Assembly: GCF_014656135.1 (NCBI RefSeq)
Contig: NZ_BNBV01000010.1
Location: 62,001 to 126,000 of the forward strand
DNA: 64,000 nucleotides
Direction: 5' to 3'
DNA from: Streptomyces thermodiastaticus
Lineage (GTDB): Bacteria > Actinomycetota > Actinomycetes > Streptomycetales > Streptomycetaceae
Position 1 is the first letter of the stretch. Each line of letters opens with the position of its first letter. This document shows, in pieces, positions 15,168 through 23,429 of the stretch. The position numbers and the translations under genes are program-made. The notes beneath the pieces are model-generated. The model saw only the letters and a list, made by a program, of their open reading frames with translations. It was not told the origin of the DNA and did no database searches.

Positions 15168-15519
15168 GCCCGCTCCTTCGGCTCCGCTGAAGAAGGCCTG
15201 TCCCTTCTTCGCCTCTTCGCCGCTCGACTCTGCGCAGGGCGGGCGCGCCGAGTCAATGGACAGGCAGCCCGCTGGACAGCCTGCGCGGGATTTCGCTGCC
15301 GGGCAGCCGGGAGAAGGATCACCGCCTGCGCCGGGAAACGAGGCGAGCGCCGGCACCGGCACGGCGGCGCGCGCGCCGCGGACACACCCGTACGCCTCCG
15401 TGGCATCAGGCGGTACAGACGCCTTCCAAGGTGGGCAGAAGTCGGAGGAGCACCGGCCCGACCGACGGGCGTGCTCCCGCGCCGGAGGCGTCCGGCGCCA
15501 TGTCCGGAAGGGGGACACC
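15168..15519. other. Divergent promoter region, 352 bases
   Basis: Separates the SIS gene (minus) from the kinase gene (plus). It contains the minus-strand promoter candidate at 15227-15256 and an inverted repeat GAAGAAGG-N6-CCTTCTTC at 15189-15210, in the presumed leader of the SIS gene. No ORF is supported. Confidence 0.5.
15227..15256 (-). promoter_or_regulatory. Promoter candidate for the SIS gene
   Basis: On the minus strand TTGACT (15256-15251) is followed after 18 bases by CAGAGT (15232-15227), a fair match to the streptomycete TTGACN / TAGAGT pattern. It would give a leader of about 50 bases holding the 15189-15210 hairpin. Confidence 0.4.
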
Positions 15520-16557
15520 GTGACGACGAGCGAGGAGCAGCGGGCGGTGGACGGGACGGCGTGGCCCGCCGTCATCGGCATCGACGCGGGCGGCACCCGT
15601 ACCCGCGCCGCGCTGGCCCGGGCTGCGGCGGACGGCGGGCCGCCGCTGCGCACCGGCGTGTCCGGGCCGGGCAACGCCCTTTCCGTCCCGCTCGACGTGC
15701 TGACCTCGCACCTGCGGCAGGCGGTCGCCGCCGCGACGCCGCCCTGGCTGCGCCCCCGCGTCCGCGCGGTGGCCGCGGGGCTGGCCGGGTGTTCCGCACT
15801 GCCCGGCAACGCCGGTGCCGCGCACGCGCGTTCCGCGCTGCGGGCGGCCCTCACCGAGCTGGGCATACGGCCCGAGGTCGTCACGGTCCTGAGCGACACC
15901 GAGATCGCTCTCGCGGGCGCTCCGGGCAGTCCGGGCGACGGCCTGGTGCTGATCGCGGGGACCGGCGCCGTGGCCGCCCGGATCACCGGCGGGATCACCG
16001 TGGCCACCGCCGACGGCAACGGCTGGCTGCTCGGCGACAGCGGGAGCGGATTCTGGCTCGGGCGCGAAGCGGTGCGCAGCGCGCTCGCCTCCCTCGACGG
16101 GCGCGGCGCGCCCACCGCCCTGACCCCGGCCGTCCTCGCGCACTACCTCGGCGAGATGGCACCGGACGAGCCGGCGACGCCTGCCGCCGCACAGCGGCTG
16201 CGCGACCGGCTGGTGCGGGCGGTGCACGAACGGCCCGTTGTGGACCTGGCCTGCTTGGCGCCGCTGGTGGCGCAGACGGCGGACCGCGGCGACCCGGTCG
16301 CCCGTCGACTGCTGTCGGGCGCGGCCGAGCACCTGGTCGATACGCTGGACGCGCTCTCGCCGCGTCCCGGTCAGACCCTGGTGACCACCGGGGGGCTGCT
16401 CGGTCCCGGCGGGGTACTGCTCGGCCCGCTGACCCGCCGGCTCGCCCCGCGAGGCCTGCGCCCGGTGCCGGTGCCGGACGGCCTCGCGGGAGCGGTGGCC
16501 CTGGCACGGAAGGCACTCGCCGGGACCGGTCGGCCGCGCGGGGACCCGGCCGGCTGA
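15520..16557 (+). CDS. BadF/BadG/N-acetylglucosamine kinase-type ATPase
   Basis: 345 residues, ASKHA-fold sugar kinase. Phosphate-1 loop VIGIDAGGTRTRAALA (residues 16-31), phosphate-2 loop LIAGTGAVAAR, GDSGSGFWLGREAV at about 170, adenosine motif VTTGGLLGPGG near 290. Homologues phosphorylate GlcNAc or glucosamine. The GTG start at 15520 is supported by GGAAGGGGG upstream; the longer open frame before it overlaps the divergent promoter. Partner of the divergent SIS gene. The C-terminus is close to the convergent SDR gene. Confidence 0.88.
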   Translation: MTTSEEQRAVDGTAWPAVIGIDAGGTRTRAALARAAADGGPPLRTGVSGPGNALSVPLDVLTSHLRQAVAAATPPWLRPRVRAVAAGLAGCSALPGNAGAAHARSALRAALTELGIRPEVVTVLSDTEIALAGAPGSPGDGLVLIAGTGAVAARITGGITVATADGNGWLLGDSGSGFWLGREAVRSALASLDGRGAPTALTPAVLAHYLGEMAPDEPATPAAAQRLRDRLVRAVHERPVVDLACLAPLVAQTADRGDPVARRLLSGAAEHLVDTLDALSPRPGQTLVTTGGLLGPGGVLLGPLTRRLAPRGLRPVPVPDGLAGAVALARKALAGTGRPRGDPAG

Positions 16558-16639
16558 CCGCTCGGAGACCCGGCCGGCCCGACCGCGCTGCGCGCCCGCA
16601 TCACACCCGCTCACCGACCACGGCACCTCTCCAAGAGAG

Positions 16640-17416
16640 CTACACCGTCTTCGTCATACCGCCGTCGGTGACGACGTCGGCGCCGGTGATGTTGGCGGCT
16701 TGGTCGGAGAGCAGGTAGACGATGAGCGCGGCGACTTCGTGCGGCTCCGGCAGCCTGCCGAGGGTGAGGCCGAACCTCTGTGCCAGTTCGTCGACGAACG
16801 TGTGGTGCTCGGTGCCGGACAGCTCGGCGAGCTGTGCACCGAAACTGCCCGGCGCCTCCCACAGACCGGTGCGGACCGGCCCCGGTGACACGGTGTTGAC
16901 GCGGACGCCGCGCGGTCCGACCTCTTCGGACAGCGATTCGGTCAGCGCGGTCAGCGCGGCCTTCGAGGTCGCGTAGGGTGCGGGTACACCGCTCGGCATG
17001 CGGGCGCTCACGGACGAGACATTGACGACGGCGCCCCGGCGGTCGAGGAGACTGGGCAGCGCGGCCCTGGTCACCCACACCGCGCTGAAGAAGTCGGTGG
17101 CGAAGGTGGCGGCCCAGGTGTCGTCGTCTATGTCGAGGAACCGAGCCGGTGAACCGACGACACCCGCGGCGTTGACGAGCGCGTCGACGTGGCCGAGGGC
17201 CTCGACGGCCGACCGGACGGCCGCGGTGGCCTCGTGCGGGACGCTGAGGTCCGCGGCGATGGCGAGCGCGCCCGTCTCCTTCAACTCGGGTGTGATGGTG
17301 CGGGAGATGCCCGCGACACGTACGCCTTCGCCGGTCAGGGCGGTGACGGTCGCCAGTCCGATGCCCCGGCTTGCCCCGGTGACGATGGCGGTCTCGGCGG
17401 ACAGGTGGATGTGCAT
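16640..17416 (-). CDS. SDR-family oxidoreductase
   Basis: 258 residues, classical SDR: IVTGASRGIGLATV near the N-terminus, NAAGVVGS, NVSSVSARMPSG with YATSKAAL (Tyr-x-x-x-Lys), and the C-terminal signature NITGADVVTDGG of FabG-like enzymes. Start at ATG 17416 with GGAGGG four bases upstream; an open frame continues further but lacks this signal. It lies 158 bases after the amidohydrolase on the same strand and may be the third gene of the HxlR-faced set. Confidence 0.88.
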   Translation of the reverse strand: MHIHLSAETAIVTGASRGIGLATVTALTGEGVRVAGISRTITPELKETGALAIAADLSVPHEATAAVRSAVEALGHVDALVNAAGVVGSPARFLDIDDDTWAATFATDFFSAVWVTRAALPSLLDRRGAVVNVSSVSARMPSGVPAPYATSKAALTALTESLSEEVGPRGVRVNTVSPGPVRTGLWEAPGSFGAQLAELSGTEHHTFVDELAQRFGLTLGRLPEPHEVAALIVYLLSDQAANITGADVVTDGGMTKTV

Positions 17417-17574
17417 GAATCCCTCCGAGGGATGGTGCCGGCACGTGCCGCCGCACTGCGTGCGGTCCGGCGGCCCGAGCCGGATGTGTTCCCGTGAATG
17501 CCGCAGCGACACCGCCGACGGACCGGAACGCGGCGGGGAGGTCGCTGCAAGGGTGCGGGAGGCCGGTGGTCCGG

Positions 17575-18936
17575 TCAGGCCGCCGCCTCGGTGATCCTGT
17601 CGCGCAGCCGGTCACGGTCGACGGCACGGCCGGCGATCACAACCGAGGAGATCCTGCGGGTGTTGCGGATGTCGTCCCGGGGGTCGGCGTCCAGGATCAG
17701 CAGATCCGCGCGGCGTCCCGGCTCCAGCAGTCCGCGGTCGTCGAGGCCCAGCAGGTGCGCGGAGCGCCGGGTGGCGAACTCGATCGCCTGCAGTGCGGGG
17801 ATGCCGGCCTCCACCAGTGCCTGCAGTTCGCGGTGCTCGGCCATGCCGGGCAGCTGTGCGAAGACACCGGTGTCGGGTGAGAAGACCAGCCGTACGCCGG
17901 CGGCGTACAGGGTGGTCACGGTGCGTTGCAGCCGTTCGTACGTCCGGCTCGTGTCGAACAGCGGCTCGTGCCCCCGTTCGGCGAGGCGGTCGCGGAAGGC
18001 GGCGATGGTCTCCTCGGGCAGCACCTCGTGCAGGATCGGCTCGTCGAGCCAGTCCGTCGTGGCCGGCCCCTGCACGCTCATCGAGGTGAACACCGCGACG
18101 TCGCGGTCGAGCAGACGCCGGATCAGCTCGTCGTCGGGTCCGGGGTCGCGCGGCATGTGCGCGAGGAGGTCCGCGCCGGCGTCCAGGGCGGTCCTGGCGT
18201 CGTCGGCGGTGTAGATGTGTGCCGCGGTCTTCAGGCCGTGACGGTGTGCCTCGTCCACGATCGCCGCGGCGGTCTCCGGACTCAGCTTGGCGGCAAAACC
18301 GCCGCGGTCGTCGATCCAGAACTTCACCGTGTCCACGTGCTTCGCGGCGAGGGCGCCGACGTGGGCGCGGGCGTCCTGTGGTCCGGTCGCCGCGTGCACG
18401 GCGTCGACGGCGAAGAAGGGAGCGCCGCTGCCGGCGTCGGCGGTGGGTGCCGCGACGATGCCGGCCCCCGCGGTGAGCAGCGTGGCGAGATCGGGGTCGT
18501 CCAGGCGGCCGGCACGCTGATCGTCGCGCAGGGTGATCTCGGTGTCCCGCAGATCGGTGCCCAGCGACTGGAAGGTGCTGATGCCGAAGTACAGGGAGCG
18601 GCGGAGGTGATCGACGACATTGTCGCGGGAGTAGTGGCGCGGGTGGCATTCGGTGCCGCGCATGTAGCCGAGGTGCCCGTGCGGGTTGACGAGGGCCGGC
18701 ATGATCGTCTTCCCGTGGACCGGGACGACGGCTCCGGCGGCCTCGGACGCACCGGCCTCCGTCCCGTCTGCCTCACGGGCCGGTGCGACACGTGCGATGC
18801 GGCCGTCCTTGACGGTGAGGACCGCGTTCTCCAGGACGGTGTGTCCGTCGCCGGTGATCACGCGGGCGCCGACGTAGGTGGTGACGTCGTCCGCTGTGCG
18901 GCCGGACGGGACAGGTGTGATGTGGTCGTGGGACAC
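17575..18936 (-). CDS. Amidohydrolase-family metal-dependent hydrolase
   Basis: 453 residues. Metal ligands of the imidazolonepropionase/prolidase-type branch: NPHGHLGYMRG (HxH, about residue 97), a candidate carboxylated Lys in HVDTVKFWIDDRGG, His in GLKTAAHIYT and HMPRDPGPDD, and catalytic Asp in LVFSPDTGV. The C-terminal GRRADLLILDADPRDDIRNT closes the small beta-domain. The GTG at 18936 follows CCGGAG; the upstream extension overlaps the preceding gene and is rejected. It may hydrolyse a cyclic amide, peptide or lactone; the substrate is unknown. It follows the PEP-mutase-like gene by 43 bases. Confidence 0.87.
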   Translation of the reverse strand: MSHDHITPVPSGRTADDVTTYVGARVITGDGHTVLENAVLTVKDGRIARVAPAREADGTEAGASEAAGAVVPVHGKTIMPALVNPHGHLGYMRGTECHPRHYSRDNVVDHLRRSLYFGISTFQSLGTDLRDTEITLRDDQRAGRLDDPDLATLLTAGAGIVAAPTADAGSGAPFFAVDAVHAATGPQDARAHVGALAAKHVDTVKFWIDDRGGFAAKLSPETAAAIVDEAHRHGLKTAAHIYTADDARTALDAGADLLAHMPRDPGPDDELIRRLLDRDVAVFTSMSVQGPATTDWLDEPILHEVLPEETIAAFRDRLAERGHEPLFDTSRTYERLQRTVTTLYAAGVRLVFSPDTGVFAQLPGMAEHRELQALVEAGIPALQAIEFATRRSAHLLGLDDRGLLEPGRRADLLILDADPRDDIRNTRRISSVVIAGRAVDRDRLRDRITEAAA

Positions 18937-18979
18937 GGCGATCTCCGGAGCGGGGTGGGGGCGGGGGCGAGGGGGTGTC

Positions 18980-19861
18980 TCAGGCGTAGCGCGAGGCGCG
19001 GGCCTCGTACTCGGCATAGCCCATGAACGATTCGAAGGCGCGCTGGTCGAGGACGAGGTCGCCGAGGCCCTCGATCTCGGCGCCGTACGCGAGCGCATCC
19101 AGGGTGTCGGCGACGGCCTTGGCGGCGGCGCCGACCAGGCTGTACCACAACAGCAGCACATCCGCGCCCGCGTCGGCGTACTCGGCCAGGGTGCTGCCCG
19201 GCTTGCTGCCGTCCGGTGCGTCGTAGAGGTCGGCGGCGACGACGACCGGCGCCTCGATGCACGACCGCACCTTCTTCAGGTCGGCGGCGGGGATCTTCGG
19301 TGCGAACACCATGTCGGCCCCGGCGGCGACATAGCGGCGCAGCCGGGCCACTGCCTCCTCCAGATCCCCGTGGATCCACGCGGCATCTGTGCGGGCGATG
19401 ATCAGGAAGTTCGCATCGTCACGGGCGTCCAGCGCCGCGCGGATCCGGTTGGCCATCCGGTCGGCGTCCAGCAGCCCGGCGGGACGGGAGGTGTGCTTGC
19501 CGCCCAGGTTGTCCTCGATGTGGATGCCGGTCGTGCCGGCGGCCTCGAAGGCCCTCACGGTGCGCCAGATGTTGGCGTCCTCGTAGAAACCTTTCTCGGC
19601 GTCCACCAGGACGGGCAGGTCGGTGGCCTCGACGATGCGGCGGGCGGCGTCGGCCAGTTCGGTCAGGGTGACCAGGCCGACGTCGGGAAGCCCCTGGAGG
19701 CTGGCGGCCGCGGCGAAGCTGCCGAGATAGGTCGCGGGGTAACCGGCGCGCTCCACCAGGTGGGCGCTGAGCACGTCGTACGCCCCGGGGAGCAGCAGCG
19801 GCTCCGGTGAGGCGAGCAGATCTTTGAAGGCGAGGCGCCGCTGCGCGGCGGATACGGGCAT
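18980..19861 (-). CDS. Isocitrate lyase/PEP mutase superfamily protein
   Basis: 293 residues, TIM barrel of the PEP mutase/ICL superfamily: LLLPGAYDVLSAHLVERAGY, metal-site region LPVLVDAEKGFYEDANIWRT, IHIEDNLGGKHTS, IIARTDAAWI. The usual catalytic loop K(K/R)CGH of isocitrate and methylisocitrate lyases is replaced by GGKHTSRP, so it is not a standard lyase; oxaloacetate decarboxylase, phosphonopyruvate hydrolase-like or another C-C bond activity is more likely. ATG with AAGGAAT upstream. First gene of the set facing the HxlR regulator. Confidence 0.85.
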   Translation of the reverse strand: MPVSAAQRRLAFKDLLASPEPLLLPGAYDVLSAHLVERAGYPATYLGSFAAAASLQGLPDVGLVTLTELADAARRIVEATDLPVLVDAEKGFYEDANIWRTVRAFEAAGTTGIHIEDNLGGKHTSRPAGLLDADRMANRIRAALDARDDANFLIIARTDAAWIHGDLEEAVARLRRYVAAGADMVFAPKIPAADLKKVRSCIEAPVVVAADLYDAPDGSKPGSTLAEYADAGADVLLLWYSLVGAAAKAVADTLDALAYGAEIEGLGDLVLDQRAFESFMGYAEYEARASRYA

Positions 19862-20056
19862 GGGTCACATTCCTTGATCGTGTCGGCCCGGTGGGACGGG
19901 GACGCGGGGGCAGGGACGGCGACGGGAACGGTGCGCCGGCACGTCGCCCCTGCGGATGGACGGGTTCCCGGCCCAGGACCCGTGATCACCGGGAAACCGG
20001 CACATCTCGGCAGCCCGCACCAGCCCGCCTGAGTACTTATTTGCAATCTAGACGGC

Positions 20057-20096
20057 TGGGTTTCATCACGCAACCCATCCCGCTAGACTCGGCCCC
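20057..20096 (+). promoter_or_regulatory. HxlR promoter with overlapping inverted repeat
   Basis: TGGGTT (20057-20062) and AACCCA (20072-20077) form a perfect six-base dyad spaced by nine. TAGACT at 20084-20089 lies seven bases before the ATG at 20097, predicting a leaderless mRNA; TTTCAT 17 bases earlier may be the -35. The dyad covers the -35/spacer, as expected for autoregulation. Confidence 0.5.
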
Positions 20097-20567
20097 ATGG
20101 CCAAGACGCTGGGCAAGGATGCGACCTGCTCCATCGCCCGAGCCCTCGAAGTGCTCGGCGACACCTGGACCGTGTTGATCATTCGTGAGGCGTTGATCGC
20201 CGGTTCGACGCGCTTCCAGGAGTTCCGCGACGCCCTCGGTATCGCTCCGAACATCCTGTCCCGGCGCCTGGAGACCCTGGTGGAGCAGGGCATCTTCGAA
20301 CGTCGTGCGTATCGCGAACCGGGTGAGCGGAGCCGGTACGAATACGTGCTCAGTGACGCGGGCCGCGGGCTGAACGTGGTGATCGCGGCGCTGGCGGACT
20401 GGAGCCGGCAGTACCGGCCGCAGACCGACGGCACCTCCCCCAGGTTCATCAGCACCGACGACGGCACCGTGGCAGAACTCGCCTTCGTCACGGAGGAAGG
20501 CAGCCGGATCGCTCCGGCCCGGCTCGTGGCACGCCGCATGGAGGACGCCCTGCTCCGGGCGTCGTGA
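20097..20567 (+). CDS. HxlR-family (MarR-like) winged-helix regulator
   Basis: 156 residues. HxlR signature from residue 10: CSIARALEVLGDTWTVLIIR, then FQEFRDALGIAPNILSRRLE (recognition helix) and the wing YREPGERSRYEYVLSDAGRG. One Cys at position 11 in the conserved place seen in redox-sensing HxlR/HypR proteins. Divergent from the PEP-mutase-like, amidohydrolase and SDR genes and therefore their probable regulator. An aldehyde or quinone signal would be typical of the family, but no signal can be inferred from sequence. Confidence 0.9.
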   Translation: MAKTLGKDATCSIARALEVLGDTWTVLIIREALIAGSTRFQEFRDALGIAPNILSRRLETLVEQGIFERRAYREPGERSRYEYVLSDAGRGLNVVIAALADWSRQYRPQTDGTSPRFISTDDGTVAELAFVTEEGSRIAPARLVARRMEDALLRAS

Positions 20568-20750
20568 GCGGCGAGGCGCCGCAGGAGGTGTGCCGCGGCG
20601 GACGCGGCATCGCATGACGGGACTGCGGCGGCCGGCCTTGCCGCCACCAGGCTCCGTATGCCCTCCGCCGGAATCCGCACTCGGTCGACGGCCAGGAGCG
20701 CGTACGCGTCTCCCACCCGGAGGGGCGATGTACGCGCGAGGCGGTCCGGC

Positions 20751-21428
20751 TCAGGGAGTCCGCAAGCCGGCGAGGACGATGTCCAGGTAGGGGGCGCCGG
20801 TCGCGGGGTCGCGGACGAGGGTGCCGGGCAGGGCACCGACGAGGGCGAGAACTTCCTCGGGGGCGACGTCCGACCGGACGGCACCGCTGCGTTGGGCGGC
20901 GGCAAGGAGAGCGGCGAAGGCCGCGCGCATCGGCGCGCAAGCGGAGGCGACCGGCGAGTCCGGGTCGCCCAGCGATCTGCTGATCTGGGCGCTCATGCCT
21001 CCGTAGCGGCGCCCGGTGCGGTAGTACAGGCGCAGCCAGTCCGCAAGGACGGCGGCGGCTTCCTCCGGCCCCCGGCGCGTCCCCGCGGCCAGCCGGTCGG
21101 TGCAGGCACGGGCGCGCGCCTCCAGCACGGCGAGCTGGTCGTCGATCAGGGCGGCGAAAAGATGCTCGCGGGTGGGGAAGTTGCGGTACAGGGTGGCACG
21201 GCCGACACCGGCACGGCGCGCCACCTCGTCGAAGGGCGCGTCGATCCCTCCTGCGCGGAAGACCTCCCGCCCCGCCTCCAGAAGAGCGGCGTAGTTGCGC
21301 CGGGCGTCCGCCCGGCGTCTCCGCGTGGTGCCCGCGCCGGTCTCGCTCCCCTCATGCGTCCCGGCACCGTCCGCAGAAGGCGCACTCGCCCTGTCGGCAC
21401 CCGTCCGTCGCCCTGTCGTCCTCTTCAC
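20751..21428 (-). CDS. TetR-family regulator
   Basis: 225 residues from GTG 21428. A 40-residue basic, low-complexity N-terminal arm (KRTTGRRTGADRAS onward) precedes the HTH (about 45-95: ALLEAGREVFRAGGIDAPFD, VARRAGVGRATLYRNFPTRE). The C-terminal half is the TetR_C fold common in repressors of detoxification genes. The start is uncertain, because no clear ribosome-binding site precedes the GTG. Divergent from a VOC protein and a NADP-binding oxidoreductase across a 132-base gap holding two matching operator copies. Confidence 0.85.
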   Translation of the reverse strand: MKRTTGRRTGADRASAPSADGAGTHEGSETGAGTTRRRRADARRNYAALLEAGREVFRAGGIDAPFDEVARRAGVGRATLYRNFPTREHLFAALIDDQLAVLEARARACTDRLAAGTRRGPEEAAAVLADWLRLYYRTGRRYGGMSAQISRSLGDPDSPVASACAPMRAAFAALLAAAQRSGAVRSDVAPEEVLALVGALPGTLVRDPATGAPYLDIVLAGLRTP

Positions 21429-21447
21429 GATCCGAAAGCCTAGGTTG

Positions 21448-21506
21448 AAACGGACGCGCCGTCCAGTTAGCCTGCCCGGCGAGAACCGGACACAACGTCC
21501 ACTTAG
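21448..21506. promoter_or_regulatory. Two copies of a TetR-type operator
   Basis: Copy 1 (21448-21470) has core GGACG-CGC-CGTCC; copy 2 (21484-21506) has core GGAC-ACAAC... arranged as GGAC-N5-GTCC. The two 23-base units agree at 18 positions including AA-CGGAC, CGTCCA and TTAG, with a 36-base period. They lie between TetR start 21428 and VOC start 21561. Confidence 0.65.
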
Positions 21507-21560
21507 GCACAGGCGTGGTGCGTCCCCCGACGCGCACGTCGAGAAAGCAAGGAACCCGGC

Positions 21561-22061
21561 ATGCAGCGCCTTTGGCACATGGGCCTCGCCGTCCCCGACC
21601 TCGACGAGGCGAAGCACCGGCTCGGCGAGCTCTTCGAACTGAACTGGCGGCCGACCGTCACCCGCTCCCTCACCCTTTCCGGACCCGACGGCGCCGTACA
21701 GAAGGTGGACGTCCGCGTGACGTTCTCCCTCGGCGGCCCCTTCGCCGTCGAGGTCTGGCAAGGAATACCGGGCACGCCCCTGGCCATCCCCGAGACCGGC
21801 TGGCTGCACCACGTGGGCTACTGGGTCGACGACCACGCCGCCGAGCGAGCCCGGCTGGAACGGCTCGGCTACCCGCCGCTCCTGCGCGGCGCGGAGGGTC
21901 TGACGGTGAACCGCGGGCCCGGCGGCCTCGGCCTGGAACCCTGCGACCTCACACGTGACCAGCCCTACCTGCGAGACCTCTACCCACCCAGGTCGCCGTT
22001 CCACGGTGAGCCCGTGCTTCCCGCGTACGACGCCGATGCGGAAGGCGGTGTTCCGGCATGA
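21561..22061 (+). CDS. VOC-superfamily (glyoxalase/dioxygenase-like) protein
   Basis: 166 residues. MQRLWHMGLAVPDLDEAKHR is a typical first VOC strand-helix unit with a metal-ligand His; the second half has WLHHVGYWVDDHAAERARLE. Family members isomerise, cleave or epimerise small substrates using a divalent metal, or bind drugs. The 3' end overlaps the next gene by four bases (ATGA), so the two are translationally coupled. AAGGAACCC lies before the ATG. Target of the divergent TetR. Confidence 0.82.
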   Translation: MQRLWHMGLAVPDLDEAKHRLGELFELNWRPTVTRSLTLSGPDGAVQKVDVRVTFSLGGPFAVEVWQGIPGTPLAIPETGWLHHVGYWVDDHAAERARLERLGYPPLLRGAEGLTVNRGPGGLGLEPCDLTRDQPYLRDLYPPRSPFHGEPVLPAYDADAEGGVPA

Positions 22062-22729
22062 GGATCGCCGTCATCGGAGCAGGCGACATCGGCGGGACGC
22101 TGGCGCTGCGCTGGGCACGGCTCGGCCACGAAGTGCGGCTCGCGAACTCCCGCGGGCCGCGAACGCTCAGCGCGCTGGTCGCGGGCACCCCCGTGGTCGC
22201 CGCGCCACTCGGGGAAGTGGCGGCAGGAGCGGAGGCAGTCGTGCTCAGCATTCCGTTCGGCGCAGTGGCCGCCCTGCCCCGTACCGTTGTCGCGTCGTGC
22301 CCGGCGGACGCGGTCGTGGTCGACACCGGGAACTACGTACCCCATCGGCGCGACGCCGTGATCGACGCGATCGAGGCAGGTCAGGTGGAGAGCATGTGGG
22401 TCGCCGAGCGGCTCGGCCGGCCCGTGGTCAAGGCCTTCAACACGATCGGTGCAGCGAGCCTGCGCGACAAGGCGCTTCCCGCGGGTGCGCCCGGACGTGT
22501 GGCCGCGCCCGTCGCCGGGGACTCCGAGCCGGACCTGCGCGTCGTCTCGACCTTGGTGGACGATGCGGGGTTCGACCCCTTGACGGCCGGCCCACTGGCC
22601 ACCTCCTGGCGCCAGCAGCCCGGAACCCCTGTCTACACGGCCGACCTCCCGCTGGCCGAAGCGGTCACCGCCCTGGCGGCGGCGGACCCCGGTCTGACCG
22701 CTGCCTGGCGCGCCGCCTGGAGGAGCTGA
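22058..22729 (+). CDS. NADPH-dependent F420 reductase-like oxidoreductase
   Basis: 223 residues. Rossmann motif AVIGAGDIGGTLALRWARLG at the N-terminus with NSRGPRTL after beta-2 (Ser-Arg suggests NADPH), VVDTGNYV, and the diagnostic segment PVVKAFNTIGAASLRDK seen in NADPH:F420 oxidoreductase-like (F420_oxidored/YfjR-like) proteins. Coupled to the VOC gene. The pair might reduce and rearrange an electrophilic metabolite under TetR control; substrate unknown. A strong bidirectional terminator follows at 22912-22949. Confidence 0.85.
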   Translation: MRIAVIGAGDIGGTLALRWARLGHEVRLANSRGPRTLSALVAGTPVVAAPLGEVAAGAEAVVLSIPFGAVAALPRTVVASCPADAVVVDTGNYVPHRRDAVIDAIEAGQVESMWVAERLGRPVVKAFNTIGAASLRDKALPAGAPGRVAAPVAGDSEPDLRVVSTLVDDAGFDPLTAGPLATSWRQQPGTPVYTADLPLAEAVTALAAADPGLTAAWRAAWRS

Positions 22730-22911
22730 ACGGCCGAGGTGCGGCAGGTGCGGGCAGCCGTGCGGGAAGCGTGCCGCGTCCCGGTGCCCCATGCCTCGGT
22801 GGAGAGCCCGTCGAGGGCAGCGCGGGCACCTGAGCACCTCGCGGGGGCACGGTGCACCGGCGTGCGGGGCGGGCACACGGACTGCCTCGGCCGCGGAGGG
22901 CAGCGTTCGCC

Positions 22912-22949
22912 CGTGGTGAGGAGCCCGGCCGACCGGACTCCTCACCACG
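22912..22949. terminator. Bidirectional terminator hairpin
   Basis: CGTGGTGAGGAG pairs perfectly with CTCCTCACCACG across a 14-base loop that itself can form a short stem. Located between the convergent F420-reductase-like gene and the aconitase X small subunit gene. Confidence 0.8.
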
Positions 22950-22970
22950 GCTGCCGCAGGCCTGCGGCGG

Positions 22971-23429
22971 TCAGGCCCGCGGCAGCCGTCCGTGCACGAT
23001 CACCAGCCCGGTGTCGCCGTCGACCTCCACCCGGTCACCGGTCTGGATGCCGGCGACCGGGTCGTCGTCGGCGAAGTCGGTCACCGTGGGGACGCGGGTG
23101 ACGATCGCGCCGAGGGCCGCCTTGGTGGTCAGGTGGGTGAAGACCATCGCCAGCGGCGCGGTGCCCAGCAGACGGGTCGCCTGGAAGAAGCCGGACCAGC
23201 CGGAGGACCCCTTCGCCCCCGGGAAGACCAGCACCTTGCCGGTGAAACAGACACCGCAGAGTTCGTGCCTGCGCTCGATGATGGTGCCGGTGGCCGGGTC
23301 GATGCCGCCCCAGCCGGAGATGGTCTCGTGGGAGACCAGGGCCTCGCCCTCGGCGCGCCCCGGCACGATGCCGCGGCCACGGAACACCAGCCGACCAGAC
23401 TGTGCGACGTCGCTCGTCGGACCGCTCAC
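22971..23429 (-). CDS. Aconitase X small (swivel-domain) subunit
   Basis: 152 residues, DUF126/AcnX swivel domain: FRGRGIVPGRAEGEALVSHE at the start, the phospho-serine-type loop FPGAKGSSGWSGFFQATRLL in the centre. In two-subunit AcnX enzymes this part closes over the active site of the large subunit. The GTG start at 23429 overlaps the large-subunit stop in GTGA, showing coupling. AcnX enzymes known so far are cis-3-hydroxy-L-proline dehydratase (bacteria) and phosphomevalonate dehydratase (archaea). The neighbouring genes here match neither pathway well. Confidence 0.87.
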   Translation of the reverse strand: MSGPTSDVAQSGRLVFRGRGIVPGRAEGEALVSHETISGWGGIDPATGTIIERRHELCGVCFTGKVLVFPGAKGSSGWSGFFQATRLLGTAPLAMVFTHLTTKAALGAIVTRVPTVTDFADDDPVAGIQTGDRVEVDGDTGLVIVHGRLPRA

